Positions 33,252 through 42,494 of a stretch of 64,000 nucleotides of DNA are shown in pieces. This DNA comes from an uncultured Roseicyclus sp. (GTDB taxonomy: Bacteria; Pseudomonadota; Alphaproteobacteria; Rhodobacterales; Rhodobacteraceae): NCBI GenBank assembly GCA_947500415.1, contig CANMRT010000001.1, positions 1,576,982-1,640,981 on the forward strand. The letters are read 5' to 3'. A program made the translations under genes and the position numbers. The first letter of the stretch is position 1; each line of letters opens with the position of its first letter. A model generated the notes under the pieces. It had not been told where the DNA came from, ran no database searches, and worked only from the letters and a program-made list of their open reading frames with translations.

Positions 33252-34451
33252 ATGACCGATTTGACACACCGCTTGGCCCCATTGCGCCTGGGTCGAAGCA
33301 TGGGCCTGCTGCAGCAAGTGGCCGAGGATGAGGCGCTGTCTGGCCGGGAATTGACCCTTGGCGGACGCAACATGCTCAGCTTCGCCTCTTGTAGCTATCT
33401 TGGGTTGGAGATGGAGCCTGCCTTGAAGGACGCGGCCATTGCCGCGACGCAGGCCTATGGTACCCAATTCTCCGCCTCCCGCGCGTTTATCTCTGCACCG
33501 CCCTATGCAGAGGCTGAGGCGCTGTTGTCCCAAATCACCGGACGCCCCTCGCTACTGGTGCCGTCCACGTCGCTTGGCCATCAGGCGGCACTACCGTTGC
33601 TGGTCGGACCGGACGATCTGGTCCTGATCGACGTGCAGGCCCACGCCAGCCTTCATGTCGCCGCCCAACTTCTCAAAGCGCAGGGCATTCGCGTGCAAAC
33701 CGTGGGCCATTCCGCCCCCGATCACGTCGCCCGCAAACTGCGCGCCAGTGATGCGCCGCGCGTTTGGCTGCTGATCGACGGCGTCTATTCCATGATCGGC
33801 GACGTCGCGCCTTTTGCGGCCTACGACCGCCTTCTGGCCGAGGATGAGCGCCTAACGCTTTACATCGACGATGCCCATGCAACCGGTTGGTGCGGCGACC
33901 GAGGGCAGGGGATGGCGCTGGACCGCTGGCCGGATCATCCGCGCGTCCTCGTGGCCCTGTCGCTCAACAAGAGTTTCGCCTGCGCGGGCGGGTGCCTTGC
34001 CTTGGCCAGCGACGAACAGGCAGAGGCCGTGCGCGCCTTTGGCCCTGCGATGACCTTTTCCGGCCCGGTGCAGCCGCCTATGCTCGGGGCAATCCTCGCC
34101 TCCGCGCGGCTGCATTTGTCCAATGACTTGGCCGAACGCCAAAGCGCCCTGCGCCAACGCGTCGCCCACTTCAATGCAGGTGCCAAAGCCCTCGATATGC
34201 CGCTCGCCTGCGAAGACGAGACACCCATGCGTTACATCCGCATCGGCGATGTCGGCCGCACAGTGGCCGCCGCCACAGCCCTGCAAACCGCGGGCTATTT
34301 CATGGCCTCCGTGGCACCACCCGCCGTCTCTGCCCGTGACGTCGGCCTTCGGATGACCATCACGGCCCACCACACCATGTCCGACATCGACGCCCTTCTG
34401 ACCGCACTGTCCGACGCCCTCGCCGCGTCGCTTCAGGCGGCAGCAGAGTGA
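33252..34451 (+). CDS. PLP-dependent alpha-oxoamine synthase (serine palmitoyltransferase/KBL/AONS-like)
   Basis: A 399-residue fold-type I PLP enzyme. Family landmarks are FASCSYLGLE near 44-53, the substrate-binding FSASRAFISA near 73-82, His131 in QAHASLH, Asp206 and His209 in YIDDAHATGW and the PLP lysine Lys240 in LSLNKSFACAGG. These enzymes condense an amino acid with an acyl-CoA or acyl-ACP and release CO2, giving sphingoid bases, aminoketones or biotin and heme precursors. The ATG at 33252 is chosen because the family domain starts there. The next gene overlaps it by 4 bases and encodes an acyltransferase-like protein, which points to lipid synthesis. The amino acid and acyl substrates are unknown. 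Confidence 0.87.
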   Translation: MTDLTHRLAPLRLGRSMGLLQQVAEDEALSGRELTLGGRNMLSFASCSYLGLEMEPALKDAAIAATQAYGTQFSASRAFISAPPYAEAEALLSQITGRPSLLVPSTSLGHQAALPLLVGPDDLVLIDVQAHASLHVAAQLLKAQGIRVQTVGHSAPDHVARKLRASDAPRVWLLIDGVYSMIGDVAPFAAYDRLLAEDERLTLYIDDAHATGWCGDRGQGMALDRWPDHPRVLVALSLNKSFACAGGCLALASDEQAEAVRAFGPAMTFSGPVQPPMLGAILASARLHLSNDLAERQSALRQRVAHFNAGAKALDMPLACEDETPMRYIRIGDVGRTVAAATALQTAGYFMASVAPPAVSARDVGLRMTITAHHTMSDIDALLTALSDALAASLQAAAE

Positions 34452-35566
34452 CCCTGCGCCTGACACCCGCCGAAACGATCCTGTATCGTACCGGCCCCAA
34501 CAACATCTCGATCCTGTTTGAGGCCCGGGACGGCTTCGATCCGGCCCGCGCGCTCTTCGGCCTGAACCAGATGATTGAAGAGGCGGAGCGCTTTCACCGC
34601 CGTCCAACGGGCCGCATTTTCCCCTGCTTCGGGGGTCGCCAGCCGATCCATTGGCCCGACCATGTCTGCGTGTTGAACGCCCCAGACCTTAGCGCCCCGC
34701 ACATGATGTCCCAGATCCGGCAACTCGCCCTGCCATCCGACCGACCTCTCTGGCGCGCCGTTCTGGTGAACCCCGACGGCGGGGCAGGGTGGAGCGGTCT
34801 TGCACTGCACTTCGACCACGCAATTGCCGACGGCACCCGCATCTCACGCCACATCACCACCCGCGCGTTGCCAAAGCCGGACCAGCGGATGCCGGTGGAT
34901 GAACTGCCGCACGTCTCCCTGCCGCAGCTAAAGGCACAGGGCGATCCGCGCCTCATACCAGCCCTTCCCGGCCTTGCTCGGTTGTCCTTTGAGGGCCTCG
35001 CCCGCGCCGTGCCACAGGCCAACGGCCATTCAGATGCCTTGCTACGTCTGGGCCACAGAATGCTCTCCCAGGATCCCGCTTTCGCGGACTTGGACCCCAA
35101 ACGACGTGACCATGCCGAAGTGGCCCGGATCGAGGCTCTGCGCAGTAAAAGCGGCGTGTTGGGCAACCGCGCCCGAATGGAAACCGTCGATCTTTCCACC
35201 TCGTCCACCGCCGGAACAGCCCTTTTTGAAAGCGTCCAAACGCCCGCCGTCGGGCATTTTCGCATGGCGGTGGCGCGGATCATCCCGGCCCCGCTCCTGC
35301 GTCGTATCATCCAACGTGAATTTTCCGCTCCGGGCGTCGTGCTGACCGTGGTGCCTGTGGGCCGCAAGTTGCGCCCCCTCTTTGGCATCGACCTCGCCGC
35401 GATCCACCCCGCAGCCCCCGCCATGGGGCGCCCACCGATCGGGATAACGGCGGTGCGCACAGGCGATGGCTTTGATGTCTCCGTCTCTGCCCGCAACCCA
35501 ACTGGGGAGGCCATAGAGGGCCTGTCGGAGCGCGTGGCCGCAGCCATGGTCGAGGCCACTCAATAG
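34448..35566 (+). CDS. Wax-ester-synthase-like / condensation-fold acyltransferase
   Basis: A 372-residue protein with the two-lobed CoA-dependent acyltransferase pattern. The catalytic HHxxxDG motif appears as Asp123-His124-Ala-Ile-Ala-Asp128-Gly129 (LALHFDHAIADGT), so the first His is Asp and the catalytic His is kept. The N terminus (LTPAETILYRTGPNNISILF) resembles that of WS/DGAT proteins, which begin with a similar M-x-L-x-x-x-E segment. It starts with GTG at 34448 inside the 3' end of the oxoamine synthase gene, so the two are coupled. It may acylate the product of its neighbour. Specificity unknown. Confidence 0.72.
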   Translation: MTLRLTPAETILYRTGPNNISILFEARDGFDPARALFGLNQMIEEAERFHRRPTGRIFPCFGGRQPIHWPDHVCVLNAPDLSAPHMMSQIRQLALPSDRPLWRAVLVNPDGGAGWSGLALHFDHAIADGTRISRHITTRALPKPDQRMPVDELPHVSLPQLKAQGDPRLIPALPGLARLSFEGLARAVPQANGHSDALLRLGHRMLSQDPAFADLDPKRRDHAEVARIEALRSKSGVLGNRARMETVDLSTSSTAGTALFESVQTPAVGHFRMAVARIIPAPLLRRIIQREFSAPGVVLTVVPVGRKLRPLFGIDLAAIHPAAPAMGRPPIGITAVRTGDGFDVSVSARNPTGEAIEGLSERVAAAMVEATQ

Positions 35567-35611
35567 AAATATTCAATTGATCGATGTGGCTTTGATCGGC
35601 AATAAGCCCGT

Positions 35612-36505
35612 ATGATCAACAAGCTCGAAATGTTCATCGCCGTCGCCCGCGAAGGCCACTTTGGCCGCGCCGCGGAAAGCCTGGGCCTGACCCAACCGAC
35701 GCTGTCCACCGGCATTAAACAGCTTGAAGAAAACCTCGGCGTGCAGCTGATCTTCCGCGGCTCCCGCTACGGTGGCCTGACCCCGGAAGGGCAACGCGCG
35801 CTGGTCTGGGCGCGCCAACTTGTCAGCGACGCCCGCACCTTCCGCCAGGAAATGCGCACGGCCCGCCACGGGCTCAGTGGCATCGTCCGCCTCGCTGTAA
35901 TCCCCACCGCGTTGACCAAAGCCGCGCAGCTCTCCGCGCGTTTCACCGAGGTTCACCCAAATGTCCGCTTCACGATTCTCAGCCGAAACTCCGCCGAGAT
36001 CCTGAAAATGCTGGAGAATCTTGAGATCGACGCAGGCCTTTCCTACCTCGACAACGAACCCCTTGGCCGTGTCACGACCGAGCCGCTCTATCGTGAGCGC
36101 TACACTCTCGTAACCCACCGCGAAAGCGATTTGGCCCTTCAAGACAAGGTCGAATGGCAGGATCTCGCGGGCGAACGCATCTGCCTTTTGACCCCCGACA
36201 TGCAAAACCGCCGCATCATCAACGAAGCCTTCATGGAGGCGGGCGTCACGCCCGAAGCGCAGGTGGAAAGCAACTCCACGGTGGTGCTGGCGGCCCACGT
36301 GGAGGCCGGCGGTTGGGTCACGGTGCTGCCCCACGACATGGCGCAATTCCTTTGTGCCGGGAAATCCGATCTGGTGATCCGCCCTATTGAAGGCGGCGGC
36401 ATGGACCATTCCGTGGGCCTCGTCGCGCCCTACCGCGAACCCCATACGCCGGTCATCGCAGCCCTCATCGCGCAGACCCGCCGGCTGCGTGAAGCGGACC
36501 AGTGA
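35612..36505 (+). CDS. LysR family regulator next to the formate dehydrogenase operon
   Basis: A 297-residue LTTR with the winged helix at residues 1-60 (MFIAVAREGHFGRAAESLGL, then QPTLSTGIKQLEENLGVQLI) and a CysB-like effector domain starting GLSGIVRLAVIPTALTKAA near residue 90. It is co-directional with fdsGBA and 128 bases upstream. Regulators of this type in this place control NAD-dependent formate dehydrogenase in other proteobacteria. Dyads with TTCAAT cores lie both before this gene (near 35570) and before fdsG (36549-36589), consistent with control of both promoters. Confidence 0.9.
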   Translation: MINKLEMFIAVAREGHFGRAAESLGLTQPTLSTGIKQLEENLGVQLIFRGSRYGGLTPEGQRALVWARQLVSDARTFRQEMRTARHGLSGIVRLAVIPTALTKAAQLSARFTEVHPNVRFTILSRNSAEILKMLENLEIDAGLSYLDNEPLGRVTTEPLYRERYTLVTHRESDLALQDKVEWQDLAGERICLLTPDMQNRRIINEAFMEAGVTPEAQVESNSTVVLAAHVEAGGWVTVLPHDMAQFLCAGKSDLVIRPIEGGGMDHSVGLVAPYREPHTPVIAALIAQTRRLREADQ

Positions 36506-36548
36506 AACAGTCGGATTTGAAACGCGAAATGCCGCCTTGCGTTCATTG

Positions 36549-36597
36549 GAATTTTCAATCGACCAACGGGACATCGATATTGAAATTCGAATAATGG
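36549..36597 (+). promoter_or_regulatory. Probable LysR-type operator region of the fds operon
   Basis: GAATTTTCAATCG (36549-36561) and CGATATTGAAATTCG (36575-36589) form an imperfect dyad with a 13-base spacer, 45-85 bases upstream of fdsG. The right part, TGAAATTCGAATAATGG (36581-36597), has a near-identical reverse complement upstream of the dehydratase at 42946-42962. The arrangement suits an LTTR recognition site plus activation site. Confidence 0.45.
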
Positions 36598-36633
36598 CGA
36601 TGCATCTTTAACGCGAACGTTCCGGAGCATGCC

Positions 36634-37101
36634 ATGTCGTCCACAGCCGCGCCGCACGATCCCGCCGGGATCGCGTCGATCATCACGCAATATCTGCATC
36701 TCGAAGGCCCGCTTTTGCCAATGCTGCATGGCATTCAGGAGGCCTATGGCTGCGTCCCTGACGATGCGCGCCCACTGATCGCCGACGCGCTGAACATCAC
36801 CGAGGCCGAGTTGCACGGTGTGATCTCTTTCTACCACGATTTCCGTCGCGAACCCGCTGGCCACCACGTGCTCAAGATCTGCCGGGCCGAGGCCTGCCAG
36901 GCCGTCGGTGCCAACGCGCTCTCCGACAAGGTGCTCTCCATGCTGGGTCTCGATTGGCACGGCACCTCCGCCGACGGGCGGATCACGGTGGAGCCTGTTT
37001 ATTGCCTGGGCCTCTGCGCTTGCGGTCCCGCCGCAATGGTGGACGGGCAGGTTAGGGGTCGCGTGACGGCTGAGGCGTTGGTGCAGGAGTTGGCACAATG
37101 A
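36634..37101 (+). CDS. fdsG: NAD-dependent formate dehydrogenase gamma subunit (NuoE-like)
   Basis: A 155-residue thioredoxin-fold subunit that carries a [2Fe-2S] cluster through four cysteines: Cys in ICRAEACQAVG (two) and in VYCLGLCACGPAAM (two, plus an extra one). The N-terminal helical part (YLHLEGPLLPMLHGIQEAYG and DALNITEAELHGVISFYHDF) is typical of NuoE/HoxE/FdsG. It passes electrons to FdsB. The ATG at 36634 follows GGAG by 6 bases, and the 3' end overlaps fdsB by 4 bases. Confidence 0.93.
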   Translation: MSSTAAPHDPAGIASIITQYLHLEGPLLPMLHGIQEAYGCVPDDARPLIADALNITEAELHGVISFYHDFRREPAGHHVLKICRAEACQAVGANALSDKVLSMLGLDWHGTSADGRITVEPVYCLGLCACGPAAMVDGQVRGRVTAEALVQELAQ

Positions 37102-38594
37102 AGGTTTGGGTTCCCCGCGACGCCGCCGCCAAGGCGCTCGGCGCAGATGCCGTTGCCGCCGCCTTTGAGGCCGCAGGTGCTGAAGTCATCCGCAACGGCT
37201 CCCGCGGCATGATCTGGCTGGAGCCGCTGGTTGAGGTTGAACGCGATGGCACGCGCGTGGGCTTTGGCGCGGCAACGCCCGCAGACGTGGCCGCCATCCT
37301 CGACGGCTCCGCCGAAAGCCTCGGCCCCGTTGAAGAGATCCCCTTCTATGCCAAACAAAACCGCCTGACCTTCCAGCGTTGCGGCGTCATCGACCCGCTG
37401 AACCTCGCCGAATACGAGGCTCACGGCGGCCTCGCAGGTCTCCGCCGCGCCGTCGAAATGTCAGACGCCGACATCGTGGCGGAAGTCACCGAATCCGGCC
37501 TGCGCGGTCGTGGCGGCGCGGGCTTCCCGACCGGCATCAAGTGGGAGACGGTCCGCAAGGCCGACGGCCCGCAGAAATACATCGTATGCAATGCCGATGA
37601 AGGCGACAGCGGCACATTCGCTGACCGCATGATCATGGAGGGCGACCCCTTCTGCCTGATCGAAGGCATGGTGATCGCGGGCCTCGCCGTTGGCGCAACG
37701 CAAGGCTATGTCTACCTCCGCTCCGAATACCCCGAAGCTATCGAGGTGATGAACGCCGTGATTGCAATTGCGCGCCAAAACAACGTGCTCGGAACCGTTC
37801 TTAATTCATCACATGAATTCGATATGGAGGTCCGTGTCGGCGCGGGCGCCTATGTCTGCGGCGAAGAAACCTCGCTTCTGAACTCCCTAGAAGGCAAACG
37901 CGGCGTCGTCCGCGCCAAACCGCCGCTTCCCGCGCTCGAAGGCTTCCTGGGTCGCCCCACCGTGGTCAACAACGTCATCTCGCTCGCCACCGTCCCGGTG
38001 ATTTTCGAGAAGGGTGCCGCGCACTACGCAAGCTTCGGTCTTGGCCGCTCCAAAGGCACAATGCCGATCCAGATCGCGGGCAACGTCAAACATGGCGGCC
38101 TGTTCGAAACGGCCTTCGGTATGCCCCTCGGCGACCTCGTCAACGACATTGCGGGCGGCACAGCCTCGGGCAAACCTGTGAAGGCCGTGCAGGTCGGCGG
38201 TCCGCTTGGCGCCTATTTCGCGCCCGAGAAATTCGACACGCCCTTCGCTTATGAACCCTTCGACGGGGCAGGCGGGCTGATCGGCCACGCAGGCGTGGTG
38301 ATCTTTGATGACACTGCAGACATGCTTGGAATGGCCCGCTTCGCCATGGAGTTCTGCGCCATCGAAAGCTGCGGCAAGTGCACGCCCTGTCGCATTGGCG
38401 CGGTGCGCGGGGTCGAGACGATCGACCGGATCGCGCAGGGCGACGCCACCGCCATCCCGCTGCTGGTCGATCTTTGTGAAACCATGAAAGACGGCTCGCT
38501 CTGCGCACTTGGGGGCTTCACGCCCTACCCGGTGATGAGCGCGCTGGAACAATTCCCGGAAGAATTCGCGGTCGCTCAGGAGGCAGCAGAATGA
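37098..38594 (+). CDS. fdsB: NAD-dependent formate dehydrogenase beta subunit (NuoF-like)
   Basis: A 498-residue flavoprotein. The N-terminal ~120 residues are a thioredoxin-like domain, followed by the NuoF core with the NAD/FMN-binding GLRGRGGAGFPTGIKWE near residues 134-150 and VGAGAYVCGEETSLLNSLEG near 250-270. A C-terminal [4Fe-4S] motif is ESCGKCTPCRIG with a later Cys in GSLCALGG. It reduces NAD+ with electrons from formate. It is coupled to fdsG and fdsA by 4-base overlaps. Confidence 0.95.
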   Translation: MKVWVPRDAAAKALGADAVAAAFEAAGAEVIRNGSRGMIWLEPLVEVERDGTRVGFGAATPADVAAILDGSAESLGPVEEIPFYAKQNRLTFQRCGVIDPLNLAEYEAHGGLAGLRRAVEMSDADIVAEVTESGLRGRGGAGFPTGIKWETVRKADGPQKYIVCNADEGDSGTFADRMIMEGDPFCLIEGMVIAGLAVGATQGYVYLRSEYPEAIEVMNAVIAIARQNNVLGTVLNSSHEFDMEVRVGAGAYVCGEETSLLNSLEGKRGVVRAKPPLPALEGFLGRPTVVNNVISLATVPVIFEKGAAHYASFGLGRSKGTMPIQIAGNVKHGGLFETAFGMPLGDLVNDIAGGTASGKPVKAVQVGGPLGAYFAPEKFDTPFAYEPFDGAGGLIGHAGVVIFDDTADMLGMARFAMEFCAIESCGKCTPCRIGAVRGVETIDRIAQGDATAIPLLVDLCETMKDGSLCALGGFTPYPVMSALEQFPEEFAVAQEAAE

Positions 38595-41488
38595 AAGACT
38601 TCATCATCCCTTGGGACGACGACCGCGACATGGGCACCAAGGCCGTGCAAGGCGCGCCCGTCACCTTGACCGTCGACGGCTTCGAAGTGACCGTACCTGA
38701 AGGCACCTCAGTGATGCGCGCGGCCTCTGAGATTGGAATGCAAATCCCCAAACTCTGCGCCTCCGACAACCTTGAAGCCTTCGGCTCCTGCCGCCTCTGC
38801 GTCGTGGAAATCGAGGGCCGTCGCGGCACCCCCGCGTCCTGCACCACACCGGTGGCCGAGGGCATGGTTGTCCGCACGCAATCCAGCAAAGTGAAGAAAA
38901 TCCGCAAGGGCGTGATGGAGCTCTACATCTCCGACCACCCCCTCGACTGCCTGACCTGTGCGGCCAACGGCGATTGCGAATTGCAGGACATGGCCGGGGC
39001 CGTGGGCTTGCGCGATGTCCGCTACGAGGCGCCCGAAGACGGCAGCCTGATCAACCATTTCGAACAGCGCCAAGGCGACCAGCCCAATCCCGAATGGATC
39101 GCGAAAGACGACAGCAACCCGTATTTCACCTACGACCCCTCGAAATGCATCGTCTGCAACCGCTGCGTCCGTGCGTGTGAGGAAGTCCAAGGCACCTTCG
39201 CGCTCACCATCGAAGGCCGGGGCTTTGACAGCCGCGTCTCCGCCGGTGGCCCCGCCAACGATTTCCTGACCTCCGATTGCGTCTCTTGCGGCGCCTGCGT
39301 GCAGGCTTGCCCGACGGCCACGCTTCAGGAAAAATCCGTGATCGAGCTTGGCACCCCCGAACGCTCGGTCGTCACCACCTGCGCCTATTGCGGCGTCGGT
39401 TGCTCGTTCAAGGCCGAACTCAACGGCGACGAACTCGTCCGCATGACACCCTACAAACACGGCGAGGCCAACCGTGGCCATTCCTGCGTCAAAGGCCGCT
39501 TCGCCTGGGGCTACGCCAACCATCAAGACCGCATCATGAACCCGATGATCCGCGATTCGATTGATGAGCCGTGGAAAGAGGTCTCGTGGGATGAGGCGAT
39601 GACTTTCACCGCCAACCGGATGCGCGGCCTACAAGAGAAATATGGCCGCAAGTCCATCGGCGTGATCACCTCATCCCGCTGCACGAATGAGGAAACCTAC
39701 CTCGTCCAGAAGCTCGCCCGGGGCGTCTTCATGAACAACAACACTGACACCTGCGCCCGCGTATGCCATTCGCCCACCGGGTACGGCCTGGGCCAGACCT
39801 TCGGCACCTCCGCCGGCACGCAGAACTTCGACAGCGTTGAACACGTGGACGTCGCCGTCATCATTGGCGCCAACCCCACCGACGCACACCCCGTCTTCGC
39901 CAGCCGCCTGAAAAAGCGGGTCCGCGCAGGCGCCAAACTGATCGTGGTCGACCCCCGCAAAACCGATGTCGTCCGCTCGGCCCATATCGAGGCCGCGCAT
40001 CACTTGCCCCTGCGCCCCGGCACCAACGTGGCCGTCGTCACGGCGCTTGCCCACGTCATCGTCACCGAGAAAATCTACGACGAAGACTTCATCCGTGAAC
40101 GCTGCGATTGGGATGAATTCCAGGATTACGCCGCCTTCGTCTCCGACCCGCGCCATTCCCCGGAAATGACCGAAGTCCTCACCGGTGTTCCAGCCGAAGA
40201 GCTTCGCAAAGCCGCGCGCCTCTACGCGCAAGGCGGCAACGGTGCCATCTACTACGGCCTTGGCGTCACCGAGCACTCCCAAGGCTCCACCACTGTCATG
40301 GGCATCGCCAACCTTGCCATGATGACCGGCAACATCGGGCGCGAAGGCGTCGGTGTGAACCCGCTGCGGGGCCAGAACAACGTGCAGGGCTCCTGCGACA
40401 TGGGTTCCTTCCCGCACGAACTCCCCGGCTACCGCCACGTGAAGGGTGACGAGGTCCGCGCGCTGTTCGAGAGCAAGTGGAACGTCAAAATCGACCCCGA
40501 ACCGGGCCTACGCATCCCCAACATGCTCGATGCCGCCGTCTCCGGCAGCTTCAAGGGCCTCTACTGCCAGGGTGAAGACATCCTGCAATCCGACCCGGAC
40601 ACGCACCACGTCCAGGCGGGCCTCGCGGCCATGGAATGCGTCATCGTCCACGACCTCTTCTTGAACGAGACGGCGAACTACGCCCACGTCTTCCTGCCGG
40701 GCTCCACCTTCCTCGAAAAGGATGGCACCTTCACCAACGCCGAGCGCCGCATCAACCGCGTGCGTGAGGTGATGAAGCCCAAAAACGGATACGCCGATTG
40801 GGAAGTCACGCAGCTCCTGGCGCAAGCCATGGGTGCCGATTGGAACTACAGTCATCCCTCGGAAATCATGGATGAAATCGCTGAAACCACGCCCGGTTTC
40901 GCCAACGTCAATTACGAGATGCTCGACGCGCGTGGCTCGGTTCAATGGCCTTGCAACGACGCGGCCCCCGATGGCTCGCCCATCATGCATATCGACGGCT
41001 TCGTGCGCGGCAAGGGGCGCTTCATCAACACCGAATACGTGGCCACCGATGAACGCACCGGCCCGCGGTTCCCGCTTCTGCTGACCACCGGTCGCATCCT
41101 GTCGCAATACAACGTTGGCGCGCAGACCCGGCGGACCGAAAACTCGATCTGGCATTCTGAGGACGTGTTGGAAATCCACCCCCACGACGCCGAAGTGCGC
41201 GGCATCAAGGAAGGCGATTGGATCAAACTCGCCTCCCGCGCGGGAGAGACCGCACTCCGCGCCACGCTCACCGACAAGGTTGTGCCGGGGGTCGTCTACA
41301 CGACCTTCCACCACCCCGACACGCAGGCCAATGTCATCACCACCGACTTCTCCGACTGGGCCACAAACTGCCCTGAATACAAGGTGACGGCGGTGCAGGT
41401 GGGTCTCTCGAACGGTCCGACCGAATGGCAGCGCGAGTACAACGAGCAAGCCGCGCGCTCCCGCCGGATCCAAACGGCGGCGGAGTGA
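38591..41488 (+). CDS. fdsA: NAD-dependent formate dehydrogenase alpha subunit (molybdenum, catalytic)
   Basis: This 965-residue subunit begins with a plant-type [2Fe-2S] and NuoG-like iron-sulfur region: CASDNLEAFGSCRLC near residue 55-70, a DCLTCAANGDCEL segment, then two [4Fe-4S] ferredoxin motifs near CIVCNRCVRACEE and CVSCGACVQACP. The molybdopterin domain starts with TTCAYCGVGC. The molybdenum ligand is Cys392, in TCARVCHSP, where some relatives have selenocysteine. It oxidises formate to CO2 on a bis-MGD cofactor. The C-terminal MGD-binding domain is complete (FPLLLTTGRILSQYN near 835). Selenocysteine is not used. Confidence 0.96.
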   Translation: MKDFIIPWDDDRDMGTKAVQGAPVTLTVDGFEVTVPEGTSVMRAASEIGMQIPKLCASDNLEAFGSCRLCVVEIEGRRGTPASCTTPVAEGMVVRTQSSKVKKIRKGVMELYISDHPLDCLTCAANGDCELQDMAGAVGLRDVRYEAPEDGSLINHFEQRQGDQPNPEWIAKDDSNPYFTYDPSKCIVCNRCVRACEEVQGTFALTIEGRGFDSRVSAGGPANDFLTSDCVSCGACVQACPTATLQEKSVIELGTPERSVVTTCAYCGVGCSFKAELNGDELVRMTPYKHGEANRGHSCVKGRFAWGYANHQDRIMNPMIRDSIDEPWKEVSWDEAMTFTANRMRGLQEKYGRKSIGVITSSRCTNEETYLVQKLARGVFMNNNTDTCARVCHSPTGYGLGQTFGTSAGTQNFDSVEHVDVAVIIGANPTDAHPVFASRLKKRVRAGAKLIVVDPRKTDVVRSAHIEAAHHLPLRPGTNVAVVTALAHVIVTEKIYDEDFIRERCDWDEFQDYAAFVSDPRHSPEMTEVLTGVPAEELRKAARLYAQGGNGAIYYGLGVTEHSQGSTTVMGIANLAMMTGNIGREGVGVNPLRGQNNVQGSCDMGSFPHELPGYRHVKGDEVRALFESKWNVKIDPEPGLRIPNMLDAAVSGSFKGLYCQGEDILQSDPDTHHVQAGLAAMECVIVHDLFLNETANYAHVFLPGSTFLEKDGTFTNAERRINRVREVMKPKNGYADWEVTQLLAQAMGADWNYSHPSEIMDEIAETTPGFANVNYEMLDARGSVQWPCNDAAPDGSPIMHIDGFVRGKGRFINTEYVATDERTGPRFPLLLTTGRILSQYNVGAQTRRTENSIWHSEDVLEIHPHDAEVRGIKEGDWIKLASRAGETALRATLTDKVVPGVVYTTFHHPDTQANVITTDFSDWATNCPEYKVTAVQVGLSNGPTEWQREYNEQAARSRRIQTAAE

Positions 41489-41505
41489 CAGTGAGGCACG
41501 CCCCC

Positions 41506-41568
41506 AGCCCGGTTAACAGCCACGAAGTGGCCCGGGCTATCGCCTGCCCGTCCCGGCGGGCTGGCGAT
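41506..41568 (+). repeat. Two adjacent strong hairpins between fdsA and fdhD
   Basis: Hairpin 1 pairs AGCCCGG (41506-41512) with CCGGGCT (41532-41538) and encloses GCCAC-GAA-GTGGC at 41519-41531. Hairpin 2 pairs the 12-base arms 41539-41550 and 41557-41568 (ATCGCCTGCCCG against CGGGCTGGCGAT, one mismatch) around TCCCGG. They directly follow the fdsA stop codon within the operon. There is no T-run, so this is more likely an intergenic repeat element or an mRNA-stability hairpin than a terminator. The remaining spacer up to 41684 holds no credible gene. Confidence 0.6.
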
Positions 41569-41684
41569 TTGGTTGGTCTTGGCGCATCCAATGAATGGAA
41601 GATGTACGTGGCCAACATAAAGTGCCCCGAACAAGCGTTGCATCGCCACCCCACGGGCAGGCGCTCGCCCTCTGGTGCATTCCA

Positions 41685-42494
41685 ATGACCCCTACCCGAT
41701 CCATCCCCGCGCAGGCCCTCGGACCCAAACATGCAAGCGACGTCGCCCGCTCGCTCCCCGAGGAAACGCCTGTGGCCATTACCGTCAACGGCACCACCCA
41801 AGCCGTCATGATGTGCAGCCCTGCCGACCTCGAAGATTTCGCTACCGGCTTCGCCTTCACCGAGGGCTTCGCGACCCCCGACCAAATCGACTCCATCGAG
41901 ATCATCGAAACCAAAGCAGGTATCGAAGCCCGCCTCTGGGTCCCCGATGCCATCGCCGACGCCCTTGGCGACCGCCGACGCGCCATGATGGGTCCCGTCG
42001 GCTGCGGCCTCTGCGGGATCGATTCCCTCGAACAGGCGCTCCGCGATCTGCCGGTCCTGGGGCAGGGCGGCTCCATCGGTCTGGCCGCGGCCGCAAAAGC
42101 TCCAGAAGCCCTCCGCGCCCACCAACCGCTCCACGACCTCACCCACGCCGTCCACGCCGCAGGCTTCCTTTCGCCAGACGGCGAGATCGTGCTGGCCCGC
42201 GAAGACGTGGGCCGCCACAACGCCCTCGACAAGCTGATCGGCGCCGCCTTGCGCACGGGCCAGGACCTGAGCCAGGGTGCAATCGTGCTGACTTCCCGCA
42301 TCTCGGTCGAGATGGTCCAGAAAACCGTCCTCGCTAGAAGCCCCATCCTCATCGCCGTCTCCGCGCCGACCGCCCACGCCGTGCGTCTGGCCGAACCCGC
42401 AAACCTCACAATCGCCGCCTTCGCCCGCGATGGCCGGCTCGAGACCTTCACCCATTCCAACCGCATCGACCGGAGCAAAACCCATGCCGCATGA
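41685..42494 (+). CDS. fdhD: Formate dehydrogenase sulfurtransferase FdhD
   Basis: A 269-residue protein with FdhD features: an N-terminal TVNGTTQAVMMCSPADLEDF with FATGFAFTEGF, the two-cysteine GPVGCGLCGIDSLEQ near residue 105 that shuttles sulfur, and REDVGRHNALDKLIG near 175. FdhD transfers sulfur from IscS to the molybdenum cofactor of FdsA, without which the enzyme is inactive. The ATG at 41685 gives the normal length; the open frame upstream to 41595 belongs to the hairpin-rich spacer. Its end overlaps the start of fdsD. Confidence 0.94.
   Translation: MTPTRSIPAQALGPKHASDVARSLPEETPVAITVNGTTQAVMMCSPADLEDFATGFAFTEGFATPDQIDSIEIIETKAGIEARLWVPDAIADALGDRRRAMMGPVGCGLCGIDSLEQALRDLPVLGQGGSIGLAAAAKAPEALRAHQPLHDLTHAVHAAGFLSPDGEIVLAREDVGRHNALDKLIGAALRTGQDLSQGAIVLTSRISVEMVQKTVLARSPILIAVSAPTAHAVRLAEPANLTIAAFARDGRLETFTHSNRIDRSKTHAA

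Noticed and set aside
41425-41688. 87-codon frame spanning the fdsA end and the fdsA-fdhD spacer.
   Set aside because: Overlaps the fdsA 3' end in another frame and is mostly hairpin DNA; probably non-coding.
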